Shown one piece after another: positions 1 through 6,603 of a DNA stretch of 8,482 bases. The stretch covers positions 1 to 8,482 of the forward strand of contig QKHD01000403.1 of NCBI GenBank assembly GCA_003250175.1, given 5' to 3'. Source of the DNA: Helicobacteraceae bacterium (GTDB lineage: Bacteria; Campylobacterota; Campylobacteria; Campylobacterales; SZUA-545). Numbering within the stretch: position 1 is the first letter of the stretch; each line of letters opens with the position of its first letter. Made by a program: the position numbers and the translations under genes. Below the pieces are notes generated by a model. The model saw only the letters and a list, made by a program, of their open reading frames with translations, was not told the origin of the DNA and made no database searches.

Positions 1-150
1 CGACTTCTTTACTATTAAACTAACCGCTGCTTGCGAAATACCAAGTACCGTTACAATATTTTGTTGTAAATATCCTTCTTGTATCGCCTCGATCACTTTT
101 TCATTCCTCTCACTTTTAACGAACAGTCTACAAAATACCTCTTTAGCTCT
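1..150 (-). pseudogene. Helix-turn-helix fragment, probable remnant of a REP-associated/IS200-like transposase C-terminus
   Basis: On the minus strand, 50 codons are open from 150 to the left edge, reading RAKEVFCRLFVKSERNEK and then a helix-turn-helix segment containing YLQQNIVTVLGISQAAVS (roughly residues 27-44). The pattern of a first helix, a turn 'LGIS' and a recognition helix 'QAAVSLIVKKS' is seen directly. An RAKEVFC-type lead followed by an HTH recalls the C-terminal DNA-binding extension of Y1 (HUH) transposases of the REP-associated type, but this rests on memory of the family. A TGA lies in frame at 153-151 and no ATG follows it; only a GTG at 96-94 could start a short product. The same frame is open again from 240 to 154 before a TAA at 243-241, as expected if an older gene was broken by a nonsense change. 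The catalytic HUH and Tyr regions are not visible. It could instead be a small HTH regulator using the GTG start. Confidence 0.42.
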
Positions 151-260
151 TCATTTGACAATCATCCCCCTGATGCACTTTTCACTTCCCGATAACAAAA
201 CAAAAGCCAACCTTGTGACTTCCCCGCTAATTTCGGAGGGTTATTCTCCTTTTACGTCAC
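151..260. other. AT-rich intergenic stretch upstream of pyrD operon
   Basis: This stretch lies between the HTH fragment and the operon promoter. Positions 1-240 are about 40% GC by hand count, against clearly more than 50% in the genes downstream. No RNA gene or convincing terminator was found. Weak features are a TTGACA at 155-160 without a partner -10, a short GGAG/CTCC inverted repeat at 236-249, and ACTTCCC repeated at 184-190 and 218-224. The composition suggests acquired or decaying DNA next to the conserved operon. Confidence 0.5.
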
Positions 261-272
261 TTTGAGTATAAT
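261..272 (+). promoter_or_regulatory. Probable housekeeping sigma promoter, -10 element of the pyrD operon
   Basis: TTTGAGTATAAT ends in a perfect TATAAT hexamer at 267-272. No good -35 is seen at 16-18 bp upstream, where the sequence is TTCTCC-like. That fits the weak or absent -35 elements known for Campylobacterota sigma-70 promoters. Transcription would begin near 279-280, giving a leader of about 25 nt before the ATG at 304. It is the only promoter-like element found upstream of the packed gene cluster. Confidence 0.55.
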
Positions 273-286
273 GGCTTCAAAAACAA

Positions 287-293
287 AAGGTGA
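287..293 (+). promoter_or_regulatory. Ribosome binding site that selects the pyrD start at 304
   Basis: AAGGTGA ends 10 nt before the ATG at 304 and lies downstream of the presumed transcription start (about 279). The in-frame upstream candidates, TTG at 262 and ATG at 271, overlap the TATAAT box. The only purine-rich stretch before them, GGAGGG at 235-240, is too far away. Confidence 0.5.
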
Positions 294-303
294 ACTATCC
301 AGC

Positions 304-1359
304 ATGCTCGGTTATCAGACGATTAAATCCCTGCTGTTCAAGCTCGATCCGGAGACAGCGCACCACGTGGCGGAGTTTTTCCTCAAGAACTACATGCTTT
401 TTTATCCCGTCATCAACTACATGACGTCAAAAAACTTTGTTCACGACAAGCGCCTCAACCAGACCGTCGACGGGATCACCTACCTCAACCCCGTCGGCCT
501 TGCCGCAGGGTTTGATAAAAACGCCACCATGTTCCACAGCCTTCCGGCGCTGGGCTTCGGGTTTGTGGAGATCGGCACCTTTACTCCCCTGCCCCAGCCG
601 GGCAACGACAAGCCTAGATTGTTCCGTTTTCCGGAGCATGAAAGCCTGCAAAACGCCATGGGCTTTAACAACGAAGGGGCCGAAAAAATCGCCAAGCGTG
701 TCGCGGCCCGCTACCCCTTTGCCACCCCCCTGGGGATCAACATCGGGAAAAACAAGATCACCCCTCCGGAGAAGGCGATTGACGATTACGTCACGCTGAC
801 GGACACCTTTAAGGACAAGGGCGATTTTTTCATCATCAACATCTCCTCCCCCAACACGCCGGGGCTGCGAGACCTGCAAAACGAAGGCTTTATCAAAGAG
901 CTTCTGGGCAAGATGAAACCCCTGACCGACAAACCGATCTACCTCAAGATCGCTCCGGATCTTGACCTTGCAACGGCCAAGACCCTCATCGGCGCGGCGA
1001 TCGAAGCGGGAGTAAACGGCGTTGTGGCCAACAACACCTCCAACGACTACAGCCTACTGCCCAACGCCAAGGATTTCGGCGGCATCAGCGGTGAGGTGAT
1101 CCGGGAGAAGAGCTTTGCCTTTTTCGATGCAATCGCCAAAGAGTTTTTCGGCAAAACGACGCTGATTAGCGTCGGCGGCATCAGCACCGCAGAGGAAGCC
1201 TACCGCCGCATCCGCGCGGGCGCACAGCTGGTCGAGGTCTACAGCGGCCTGATCTTTAAAGGCCCGGCCATGGTTCGCGAGATCAACAAAGGGCTTGTCA
1301 AACTCTTGGAACAAGACGGTTTCAAGCACGTCGCCGACGCCGTCGGGGCGGACCGATGA
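304..1359 (+). CDS. pyrD: Dihydroorotate dehydrogenase (quinone), class 2
   Basis: This enzyme oxidises dihydroorotate to orotate with FMN, passing electrons to membrane quinone (fourth step of UMP synthesis). The 351-residue product has the class 2 plan. An N-terminal amphipathic membrane-associating segment (about 1-40, with LDPETAHH at 14-21) is followed by the FMN barrel. Visible motifs are GLAAGFDKNA (65-74), GTFTPLPQPGNDKPRLFRFP (91-110), MGFNN (119-123), SSPNTPGLR (181-189, whose serine corresponds to the catalytic base of class 2 enzymes), KIAPD (215-219), NNTS (243-246), ISVGGIS (288-294) and the phosphate-binding VEVYSG region (310-315). Length is normal for the family. I chose ATG 304 because of the promoter and RBS layout; an in-frame TTG (262) and ATG (271) would add 14 or 11 residues. 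It is first in the operon. The downstream M16 frame could begin inside its stop codon. Confidence 0.96.
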   Translation: MLGYQTIKSLLFKLDPETAHHVAEFFLKNYMLFYPVINYMTSKNFVHDKRLNQTVDGITYLNPVGLAAGFDKNATMFHSLPALGFGFVEIGTFTPLPQPGNDKPRLFRFPEHESLQNAMGFNNEGAEKIAKRVAARYPFATPLGINIGKNKITPPEKAIDDYVTLTDTFKDKGDFFIINISSPNTPGLRDLQNEGFIKELLGKMKPLTDKPIYLKIAPDLDLATAKTLIGAAIEAGVNGVVANNTSNDYSLLPNAKDFGGISGEVIREKSFAFFDAIAKEFFGKTTLISVGGISTAEEAYRRIRAGAQLVEVYSGLIFKGPAMVREINKGLVKLLEQDGFKHVADAVGADR

Positions 1360-1387
1360 GAGTTGCCCTATTCATACTATTTCTAGC

Positions 1388-1392
1388 AGGAG
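1388..1392 (+). promoter_or_regulatory. Ribosome binding site deciding the M16 protease start
   Basis: AGGAG sits 5 nt before ATG 1398. The alternative ATG at 1356, overlapping the pyrD stop as ATGA, has only a poor GGGGCGG-like stretch upstream. This site therefore favours 1398, but translational coupling at 1356 cannot be excluded. Confidence 0.5.
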
Positions 1393-1397
1393 CGCTA

Positions 1398-2684
1398 ATG
1401 TCTAAAAACAGCCTACCCACGCACTACACCCATACCCTGAAAAACGGGATGGAGGTCGTGGCGATTCCTCTTAATAACAGCACGGGCGTCGTCAGCGTGG
1501 ATATCTTTTACAAAGTCGGCAGCCGCAACGAGACCATGGGCAAAAGCGGTATCGCCCACATGCTCGAGCACCTCAACTTCAAGTCCACCGACAACATGAA
1601 GGCCGGAGAGTTCGACGAGATCGTCAAGGGTTTCGGCGGGGTCAATAACGCCTCCACAGGGTTTGACTACACCCACTACTTTATCAAGACCGTGGCCCGC
1701 AATATGGACAAGTCCCTTTCACTCTTTGCGGACATGATGGCCAATCTCAGTCTCAAAGACGAAGAGTTCCAGCCCGAGCGCCTGGTTGTGGCGGAAGAAC
1801 GCCGCTGGCGGACCGATAACAACCCCATGGGGTATCTCTATTTTAGGCTGTTTAACAACACCTACCTGTATCACCCCTACCACTGGACGCCCATCGGCTT
1901 TATCGAAGATATCAACCACTGGGATATTGACGATATCAAGAGCTTCCACAACACCTTCTACCAGCCCAACAACGCTATTTTGGTGGTAGCGGGCGACTTC
2001 GACAAAGAGGCCCTCTTCAAGATGGCCGACAAGCACTTCGGTGCCATCAAGGCCGGTCCGGAGATTCCCAAGGTGCACACGAAAGAGCCCAAGCAAGACG
2101 GCGCCAAACGGGTGCTGGTACAAAAAGAGAGCGAAGTGGAAATGCTGGCCATCACCTACCACATCCCCAATTTCCAAGACCGCGACCTGATTGCCCTTAA
2201 TGCCATCAGCGAGATTCTCTCCAGCGGCAAGAGCAGCCGGCTGGAGAAAAAGCTCGTCGACGAAGAGCGCATCGTCAACCAGATCTTCGCCTACGCGATG
2301 GACCTGATCGATCCGGGTGTCTTTATGATCGTCGCCGTCTGCAACCCCGGTGTCAAAGCCGAGGATGTGGAGCAGATCATTCTCAAAGAGCTTGACGGCG
2401 TCAAAAACGGCAACGTCAAGCAGTCCGAGCTGGACAAGGTCAAGATCAACACCAAGTCCGACTTTATCTACAGCATCGAAAGCGCCTCCAACGTGAGCAA
2501 CCTTTTCGGTTCTTTCCTGGCCAGAGGCGATATCAAGCCCCTGATGACCTACGAAGAGCAGATCGACGCCCTCGATCTGGAGACGATCAAAGAGGTAGCG
2601 GAGCGCTACTTTAACACGAACAATTCCACCACGCTGATTCTGAAAAAAGAAGAGGCCACGACAACGAAGGAGAACGAACAATGA
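1398..2684 (+). CDS. M16 family zinc metallopeptidase (insulinase/PqqL-like)
   Basis: This is a predicted zinc endopeptidase of the M16 (inverzincin) family, which cuts peptides enclosed in a chamber built of two related halves. From ATG 1398 the protein is 428 residues, the usual length of single-unit M16B enzymes, which work as dimers. The inverted zinc motif HMLEH is at 54-58. The third ligand is expected in AEERRWR at about 132-138, some 75 residues later as the family requires. GGVNNASTGFDYTH (90-103) and the YHPYHWTPIG region match the substrate-binding face. The C-terminal inactive domain carries SSGKSSRLEKKLVDE, typical of the second M16 lobe. Starting at ATG 1356 would add MRVALFILFLAGAL, which resembles a signal peptide, so periplasmic localisation is possible. 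The start has an AGGAG RBS; the end overlaps dapA as ATGA. The physiological substrate is unknown. Orthologues sit between pyrD and dapA in Campylobacter and Helicobacter. Confidence 0.92.
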   Translation: MSKNSLPTHYTHTLKNGMEVVAIPLNNSTGVVSVDIFYKVGSRNETMGKSGIAHMLEHLNFKSTDNMKAGEFDEIVKGFGGVNNASTGFDYTHYFIKTVARNMDKSLSLFADMMANLSLKDEEFQPERLVVAEERRWRTDNNPMGYLYFRLFNNTYLYHPYHWTPIGFIEDINHWDIDDIKSFHNTFYQPNNAILVVAGDFDKEALFKMADKHFGAIKAGPEIPKVHTKEPKQDGAKRVLVQKESEVEMLAITYHIPNFQDRDLIALNAISEILSSGKSSRLEKKLVDEERIVNQIFAYAMDLIDPGVFMIVAVCNPGVKAEDVEQIILKELDGVKNGNVKQSELDKVKINTKSDFIYSIESASNVSNLFGSFLARGDIKPLMTYEEQIDALDLETIKEVAERYFNTNNSTTLILKKEEATTTKENEQ

Positions 2685-3571
2685 GCCACCTGCGCGGATC
2701 CATGACCGCACTGATCACACCCTTTAGAAACGGTGAGATCGACGAAGAGACCTACGCCGCCCTGATTCGGCGTCAGATTGCCAACGGGATCGACGTGGTC
2801 GTACCCGTCGGCACCACCGGCGAAAGCGCCACACTCAGCCACGACGAGCACAAACGCTGCATCGAAATCGCCGTGGCCGTTGCCAAAGGGACCGGCGCCA
2901 AGGTTCTCGCCGGAGCCGGCAGCAACGCCACCAAAGAGGCGGTTGATCTCGCCAAATTTGCCCAAAGCGCCGGTGCCGACGCCATCCTGGCCGTCACCCC
3001 CTACTACAACAAACCGACGCAGGAAGGTCTCTATCAGCACTACAAGGCGATCGCAGGCGCCATCGATATCGACCTGATGCTCTATAACGTCCCCGGGCGA
3101 ACCGGCGTCGACCTGGAGCCCGATACCGTGGTACGCCTCTATGACGACTGCAGCAACATCATGGGCGTCAAAGAGGCCACCGGGTCGGTCGAACGCACCA
3201 TCAACCTGGTCTCCCTGCGTCCGGAGATGACCGTCATCAGCGGCGACGATGCGATCAACTACGCCATCATGGCCAACGGCGGCCACGGTACCATCTCAGT
3301 AACCGCAAACCTAATGCCTGATAAAATGAGCGCGCTCATTCGGGCAGCGCAGAGCGGTGACTACGCCACCGCCCAGGCGATCAATCTGGAGCTTTACCCG
3401 CTCAACAAAGTGCTCTTTTGCGAGAGCAACCCCATTCCGGTCAAAGCGGCCATGTACATCGCCGGCCTTCTGCCCAGTCTGGAATACCGACTGCCTCTCG
3501 TGGCTCCGGAGGCATCCAACTACAAAAAAATCGAAAAAGTCCTGGCGGACTACTCAATTAAAGGATTATAA
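2681..3571 (+). CDS. dapA: 4-hydroxy-tetrahydrodipicolinate synthase
   Basis: DapA condenses pyruvate with aspartate semialdehyde, the committed step to meso-diaminopimelate (peptidoglycan) and lysine, in the cytoplasm. The 296-residue product is full length. It shows GTTGES at 44-49 (pyruvate-contacting threonines), PYYNKPTQEG at 107-116, YNVPGRTG at 135-142 (proton-relay Tyr135; Arg140 for the substrate carboxylate), the Schiff-base lysine Lys164 in VKEATG, and ISGDD at 186-190. All key residues of the class I aldolase family are present. The start is supported by AAGGAG at 2667-2672, 8 nt before ATG 2681, and the ATG overlaps the M16 stop by 4 nt. The next gene starts 2 nt after its stop. 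No lysine riboswitch or other control element is visible, so expression probably follows the operon promoter. Confidence 0.97.
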   Translation: MSHLRGSMTALITPFRNGEIDEETYAALIRRQIANGIDVVVPVGTTGESATLSHDEHKRCIEIAVAVAKGTGAKVLAGAGSNATKEAVDLAKFAQSAGADAILAVTPYYNKPTQEGLYQHYKAIAGAIDIDLMLYNVPGRTGVDLEPDTVVRLYDDCSNIMGVKEATGSVERTINLVSLRPEMTVISGDDAINYAIMANGGHGTISVTANLMPDKMSALIRAAQSGDYATAQAINLELYPLNKVLFCESNPIPVKAAMYIAGLLPSLEYRLPLVAPEASNYKKIEKVLADYSIKGL

Positions 3572-3573
3572 CG

Positions 3574-4347
3574 ATGAGTTTTCAGGGAAAAACCTTAGTT
3601 CTCAGTGGCGGTACCAAAGGTATCGGCAAAGCGATCATCTATGAATTTGCCAAGGCGGGTGCCAACATCGCCTTTACCTACAACTCCAATGCCGAAGAGG
3701 CGGAGAACATTGCCAAGGAACTGAGCAGCACCTATGGGGTCAAGGCCAAGCACTACCCCCTCAACATCCTCGAGCCGGACAGCTACAAAGAGCTCTTCAC
3801 CCAGGTTGACACCGACTTCGGCGACGTGCACTTTTTCATCTCCAACGCGATCATCTCCGGACGTCCGGTCGTAGGCGGTTTTGCACCCTTCATGCGTCTT
3901 AAACCCAAAGGGCTCAACAACATCTACACCGCAACCGTTCTGGCCTTTGTCGTCGGTGCCCAGGAAGCGGCCAAACGGATGGAAAAAATCGGCGGCGGAG
4001 CCATCGTCGCCATGAGCTCCACCGGCAACCTCGTTCACACGGAAAACTACGCCGGTCACGGTTCCAGCAAAGCGGCCCTTGAGATCATGGTCAAATACGC
4101 CGCCCTCGAACTGGCCGAGAAAAACATCCGCGTCAACGCCCTCTCCGGAGGCCCCATCGAAACCGACGCGCTGCGTGCCTTCCCCAACTTCGACCAGCTG
4201 AAACAAGACGTTATCAGCCGCACTCCGCTGGGCCGTATGGGTCAGCCGGACGACCTGGCAGGCATCGCCAAGTTCCTCTGCTCCGAAGATGCCAAGTGGA
4301 TCACCGGACAGACCATCATCGCTGACGGCGGCAGCTCCTTTACATGA
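3574..4347 (+). CDS. SDR-family reductase, probable FabL-like enoyl-[acyl-carrier-protein] reductase
   Basis: This is a short-chain dehydrogenase/reductase of 257 residues. Its cofactor motif is SGGTKGIGKA (11-20), followed by ISNAI (89-93) in place of the common NNAG, then the serine region MSSTGN (147-152) and ENYAGHGSSKAALE (157-170). Tyr159 and Lys166 are separated by six residues. The YX6K spacing is that of enoyl-ACP reductases (FabI/FabL), whereas most SDR dehydrogenases use YX3K. The C-terminal half (SGGPIETDALRAFPN, PLGRMGQP, GQTIIADGG) resembles Bacillus FabL closely as I remember it. The likely role is NAD(P)H-dependent reduction of enoyl-ACP in fatty-acid elongation. The equivalent Helicobacter gene, next to dapA, has been labelled 7-alpha-hydroxysteroid dehydrogenase, so database names may mislead. 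An AAAGGA RBS lies 8 nt before the ATG. The end overlaps pgsA as ATGA. The family call is firm; the exact substrate is inferred. Confidence 0.85.
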   Translation: MSFQGKTLVLSGGTKGIGKAIIYEFAKAGANIAFTYNSNAEEAENIAKELSSTYGVKAKHYPLNILEPDSYKELFTQVDTDFGDVHFFISNAIISGRPVVGGFAPFMRLKPKGLNNIYTATVLAFVVGAQEAAKRMEKIGGGAIVAMSSTGNLVHTENYAGHGSSKAALEIMVKYAALELAEKNIRVNALSGGPIETDALRAFPNFDQLKQDVISRTPLGRMGQPDDLAGIAKFLCSEDAKWITGQTIIADGGSSFT

Positions 4348-4883
4348 TCAACCTCCCCAATATCCTGGCGGCCTTTCGGGTCCTTCTGACCCCGCTGATG
4401 TTCTTCTTTCTGGTCGAACGTGACAGTGCCCTGCTCGCCGGGATTCACGCCTCGTGGCTGAACTATTTCGCCGCCCTGATCTTCGTCATCGCCTCCGTCA
4501 CGGACTTTTTCGACGGCTACATCGCCCGTGCCTGGAACCAGCAGACCAAACTGGGTGCCATCCTGGACCCGCTGGCCGACAAGATGCTCACCCTGGCCGC
4601 CTTTTTGGGTCTGATGATCCTGGGTACCGCCAGCGCCTGGGCGGTCTTTTTGATCTTAAGCCGCGAGTTTTTCATCACCGGACTTCGCATCGTCGCGGTC
4701 AGTGAAGGCAAAGATGTCTCCGCCTCCATGGCGGGCAAGCTCAAAACCTTTGCCCAGATCGTCGCCATCGGCTTTTTGATGATGGAATGGCCGTTCGGCG
4801 ACGTGCTCCTATGGATTGCCGTGGCTCTGACCCTTTACTCCGGAGCCCAGTATGTGCTCGCCTATTTCAAGGGTAACAACTAA
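4344..4883 (+). CDS. pgsA: CDP-diacylglycerol--glycerol-3-phosphate 3-phosphatidyltransferase
   Basis: PgsA makes phosphatidylglycerol phosphate from CDP-diacylglycerol and glycerol-3-phosphate in the inner membrane, committing lipid to phosphatidylglycerol and cardiolipin. The 179-residue product has the complete CDP-alcohol phosphatidyltransferase motif: DFFDGYIAR at 54-62, Gly71, Asp75 and Asp79 (D-x2-DG-x2-AR-x8-G-x3-D-x3-D). The start INLPNILAAFRVLLTP is typical of bacterial PgsA. Hydrophobic membrane segments lie at about 8-24, 40-53, 81-108, 130-147 and 150-175. The ATG is inside the previous stop (ATGA) with only a weak GGCGG-like SD, so translation is probably coupled to the reductase gene. 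Its place beside lipid and envelope genes fits a membrane-biogenesis role. Confidence 0.95.
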   Translation: MINLPNILAAFRVLLTPLMFFFLVERDSALLAGIHASWLNYFAALIFVIASVTDFFDGYIARAWNQQTKLGAILDPLADKMLTLAAFLGLMILGTASAWAVFLILSREFFITGLRIVAVSEGKDVSASMAGKLKTFAQIVAIGFLMMEWPFGDVLLWIAVALTLYSGAQYVLAYFKGNN

Positions 4884-4886
4884 GCC

Positions 4887-5945
4887 ATGAGCATTGTCGT
4901 CTCCCTCTTTGTCCTCTCTCTGCTGATCTTTTTCCACGAACTGGGCCACTTTCTGGCGGCCCGCAGCCTCGGCGTCAAGGTCGAGGTCTTTAGCATCGGG
5001 TTCGGTTCCCGTATTTTTGCCAAACGCTGGGGCGATACGGAGTACCGCCTCGCCATGATCCCCCTGGGCGGCTACGTGCAGATGAAGGGCCAGGACGACA
5101 GTGACCCGACCAAGCGAAGCCTTGATCCAGACAGCTACAACGCCCTCACCCCTCTGGGACGCATCGCCATTTTGTTTGCGGGCCCCTTTGCCAACTTTCT
5201 GATCGCCTTTGTCTTTTATGTCATCGTCTCCTGGATGGGTTCCTTGGCTCTCTCCACCACCGTGGGCGAAGTGGTCAAAGACTCTCCGGCTGAAAAGGCC
5301 GGACTGCTTCAAAACGACAAGATCATCGCCATCAACGGAGAAAATGTCCGCATGTGGGGCGAGATCGGCGAAAAGATCCAGGCCTCCGGAGGCAACAGCA
5401 TCGACCTCACGGTCGAGCGCAGCGGCCAGCCCCGCATGGTCTATCTGACTCCGGAGTATAAAGAGGCGCAAAACATCTTTGGCGAAACCGTGCAGCGCAT
5501 GATGATCGGTGTGGTCGCCTCCGGAGAGACCGTCACCATGCACTACGGCTTTTTGGAGGGCTTTGGCGTGGCCTGGGATAAAACCGTCGAGGCCAGCACC
5601 CTGATCATCACCGGAGTGGAAAAGCTGCTGACCGGCGTGGTCTCCGTGGATAACGTGGGCGGGGTGGTCTCCATCGTCGACTACACTGCCAAGGCAACGG
5701 AAGCGGGTCTGGTCTCACTGCTCTTGCTGGCTGCCCTGCTCTCCGTCAACTTCGGTGTGCTGAACCTGCTGCCCATTCCGGCGCTGGACGGTGGGCACAT
5801 ACTCTTTAATCTCTACGAGATGCTCACCCGGCGTGCCCCCAGCGACCGCGTCCTCTACGCCCTGACCCTGGGCGGCTGGGTGGTTCTGGGCAGCCTCATG
5901 CTGCTGGGTCTCTACAACGACATCACCCGAATTGCCGCAGGATAA
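4887..5945 (+). CDS. rseP: RseP-type site-2 intramembrane zinc protease (M50)
   Basis: This is a membrane metalloprotease that cleaves substrates within the bilayer, such as anti-sigma factors or leftover signal peptides. The zinc motif HELGH is at 17-21 in the first membrane helix, and the third-ligand motif LNLLPIPALDGGHI at 292-305 includes Asp301. A membrane helix at about 92-116 precedes one PDZ domain (about 124-185, starting GEVVKDSPAEKAGLLQNDKI-like), and C-terminal helices occur at about 275-300 and 327-343. At 352 residues it is shorter than the roughly 450-residue E. coli enzyme, which has two PDZ domains; one-PDZ forms are common elsewhere. Campylobacterota generally lack the sigma-E/RseA pathway, so the substrates are probably different (inference). 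The start lies 3 nt after pgsA with AAGGGT upstream. The gene carries three copies of the CTCCGGAG palindrome. Confidence 0.94.
   Translation: MSIVVSLFVLSLLIFFHELGHFLAARSLGVKVEVFSIGFGSRIFAKRWGDTEYRLAMIPLGGYVQMKGQDDSDPTKRSLDPDSYNALTPLGRIAILFAGPFANFLIAFVFYVIVSWMGSLALSTTVGEVVKDSPAEKAGLLQNDKIIAINGENVRMWGEIGEKIQASGGNSIDLTVERSGQPRMVYLTPEYKEAQNIFGETVQRMMIGVVASGETVTMHYGFLEGFGVAWDKTVEASTLIITGVEKLLTGVVSVDNVGGVVSIVDYTAKATEAGLVSLLLLAALLSVNFGVLNLLPIPALDGGHILFNLYEMLTRRAPSDRVLYALTLGGWVVLGSLMLLGLYNDITRIAAG
5939..5942 (+). promoter_or_regulatory. Ribosome binding site that selects the yggS start at 5950
   Basis: AGGA within GCAGGAT at the end of rseP is 7 nt before ATG 5950. An in-frame TTG at 5932 would add six residues (MPQDNT) and overlap rseP, but it lacks a Shine-Dalgarno at a good distance and the added residues do not resemble the family N-terminus. 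Confidence 0.5.
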
Positions 5946-5949
5946 CACC

Positions 5950-6603
5950 ATGACCTCACTCGACCTCGTAATGGAACGCATCGAAAAGGCTCGCCTGGCG
6001 GTGAGTGCCCACCACATTGTTCAACTCATCGCCGTCAGCAAATACTCCACCGCCGACGAAGTGGCCGCCCTGTATGCCCAGGGCCAGCGGGCCTTTGGCG
6101 AAAACAAGGTGCAGGACATGGAGAGCAAGATGGAGCAGCTTGCCGATCTTCCCCTCTCCTGGCACTTCATGGGCAACCTGCAAAGCAACAAGATCAATAA
6201 ACTGATCGACCTGAATCCTGCCCTGATTCACTCCGTCAGCTCCCTGGAGCTGGCCCAGGCCATTGATCAGCGTCTGGCCGCCAAAGGCAAAAAACTAAGC
6301 GCCCTGTTGCAGATCAACAGCGCTTATGAAGAGACCAAAGGCGGCGTTACTCCGGAGGAAGCGGTGGATGTATTTACCACCATCACGGCCTCCTGCCCCA
6401 ACCTTAATCTCAAAGGGGTCATGACCATCGGAGCCCATGTGGAAGACGACGCGGTGATTCAAAAAAGCTTTGAAACCACCCGCGCCATCTTCGAGCAACT
6501 TCCTGATGCCTCCATCTGCTCCATGGGGATGAGCGGCGATTTCGAACTGGCCATCCGTTGCGGCAGCAACATGGTACGTCTGGGTTCGGTACTCTTTAAA
6601 TAA
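5950..6603 (+). CDS. YggS/PLPBP family pyridoxal 5'-phosphate homeostasis protein
   Basis: This is a PLP-binding protein of the alanine-racemase-fold type III group. The family has no known enzymatic activity and acts in cytoplasmic PLP and amino-acid balance. From ATG 5950 it has 217 residues, close to the family norm. Seen directly are IAVSKYST (27-34) with PLP lysine Lys31, AFGENKVQ (48-55), WHFMGNLQSNK (71-81), GVMTIG (156-161) and the phosphate-binding SMGMSGDFELAIRCGSNMVR (191-210) near the C-terminus. The second aspartate usual in SMGMSDD is Gly196 here (SMGMSGD), a modest change that I think is also found in some relatives. The gene starts 4 nt after the rseP stop and its TAA overlaps the next ATG by one base (TAATG). 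Nothing in the context links it to a special pathway. Confidence 0.93.
   Translation: MTSLDLVMERIEKARLAVSAHHIVQLIAVSKYSTADEVAALYAQGQRAFGENKVQDMESKMEQLADLPLSWHFMGNLQSNKINKLIDLNPALIHSVSSLELAQAIDQRLAAKGKKLSALLQINSAYEETKGGVTPEEAVDVFTTITASCPNLNLKGVMTIGAHVEDDAVIQKSFETTRAIFEQLPDASICSMGMSGDFELAIRCGSNMVRLGSVLFK

Noticed and set aside
151..153. In-frame TGA in the HTH fragment as selenocysteine or programmed recoding
   Set aside because: No SECIS-like hairpin is evident after it and the family does not use selenocysteine; a nonsense mutation or an unrelated upstream frame is simpler.
155..160. Perfect TTGACA resembling a -35 box
   Set aside because: No -10 hexamer at 16-18 bp (178-183 reads CTTTTC), and the TATAAT at 267-272 is more than 100 bp away.
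184..230. Imperfect direct repeat ACTTCCC(G)...TAA at 184-195 and 218-230
   Set aside because: Seven matching bases in a short non-coding tract can arise by chance; there is no third copy and no palindromic structure typical of REP elements.
235..253. GGAG...CTCC inverted repeat followed by TTTT, terminator-like
   Set aside because: The stem is only four base pairs with a seven-base loop and it does not extend outward; it is too weak to call a terminator.
262..303. Upstream pyrD starts TTG 262 and ATG 271
   Set aside because: They overlap the likely TATAAT promoter and have no ribosome binding site at a useful distance; the added residues are not typical of class 2 PyrD.
1719..2711. Long open frame of 330 codons on the minus strand opposite the M16 gene
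   Set aside because: It is a mirror of GC-rich codon use in a gene with clear M16 motifs; its translation has no recognisable domain and it runs antisense through two good genes.
4809..5543. Long minus-strand open frame of 244 codons opposite pgsA/rseP
   Set aside because: Antisense shadow: the plus-strand frames carry the CDP-alcohol transferase and HELGH protease motifs, while the antisense product shows biased composition and no domain.
5932..5949. TTG start extending YggS by six residues
   Set aside because: ATG 5950 has an AGGA site at 7 nt and gives the normal family N-terminus.
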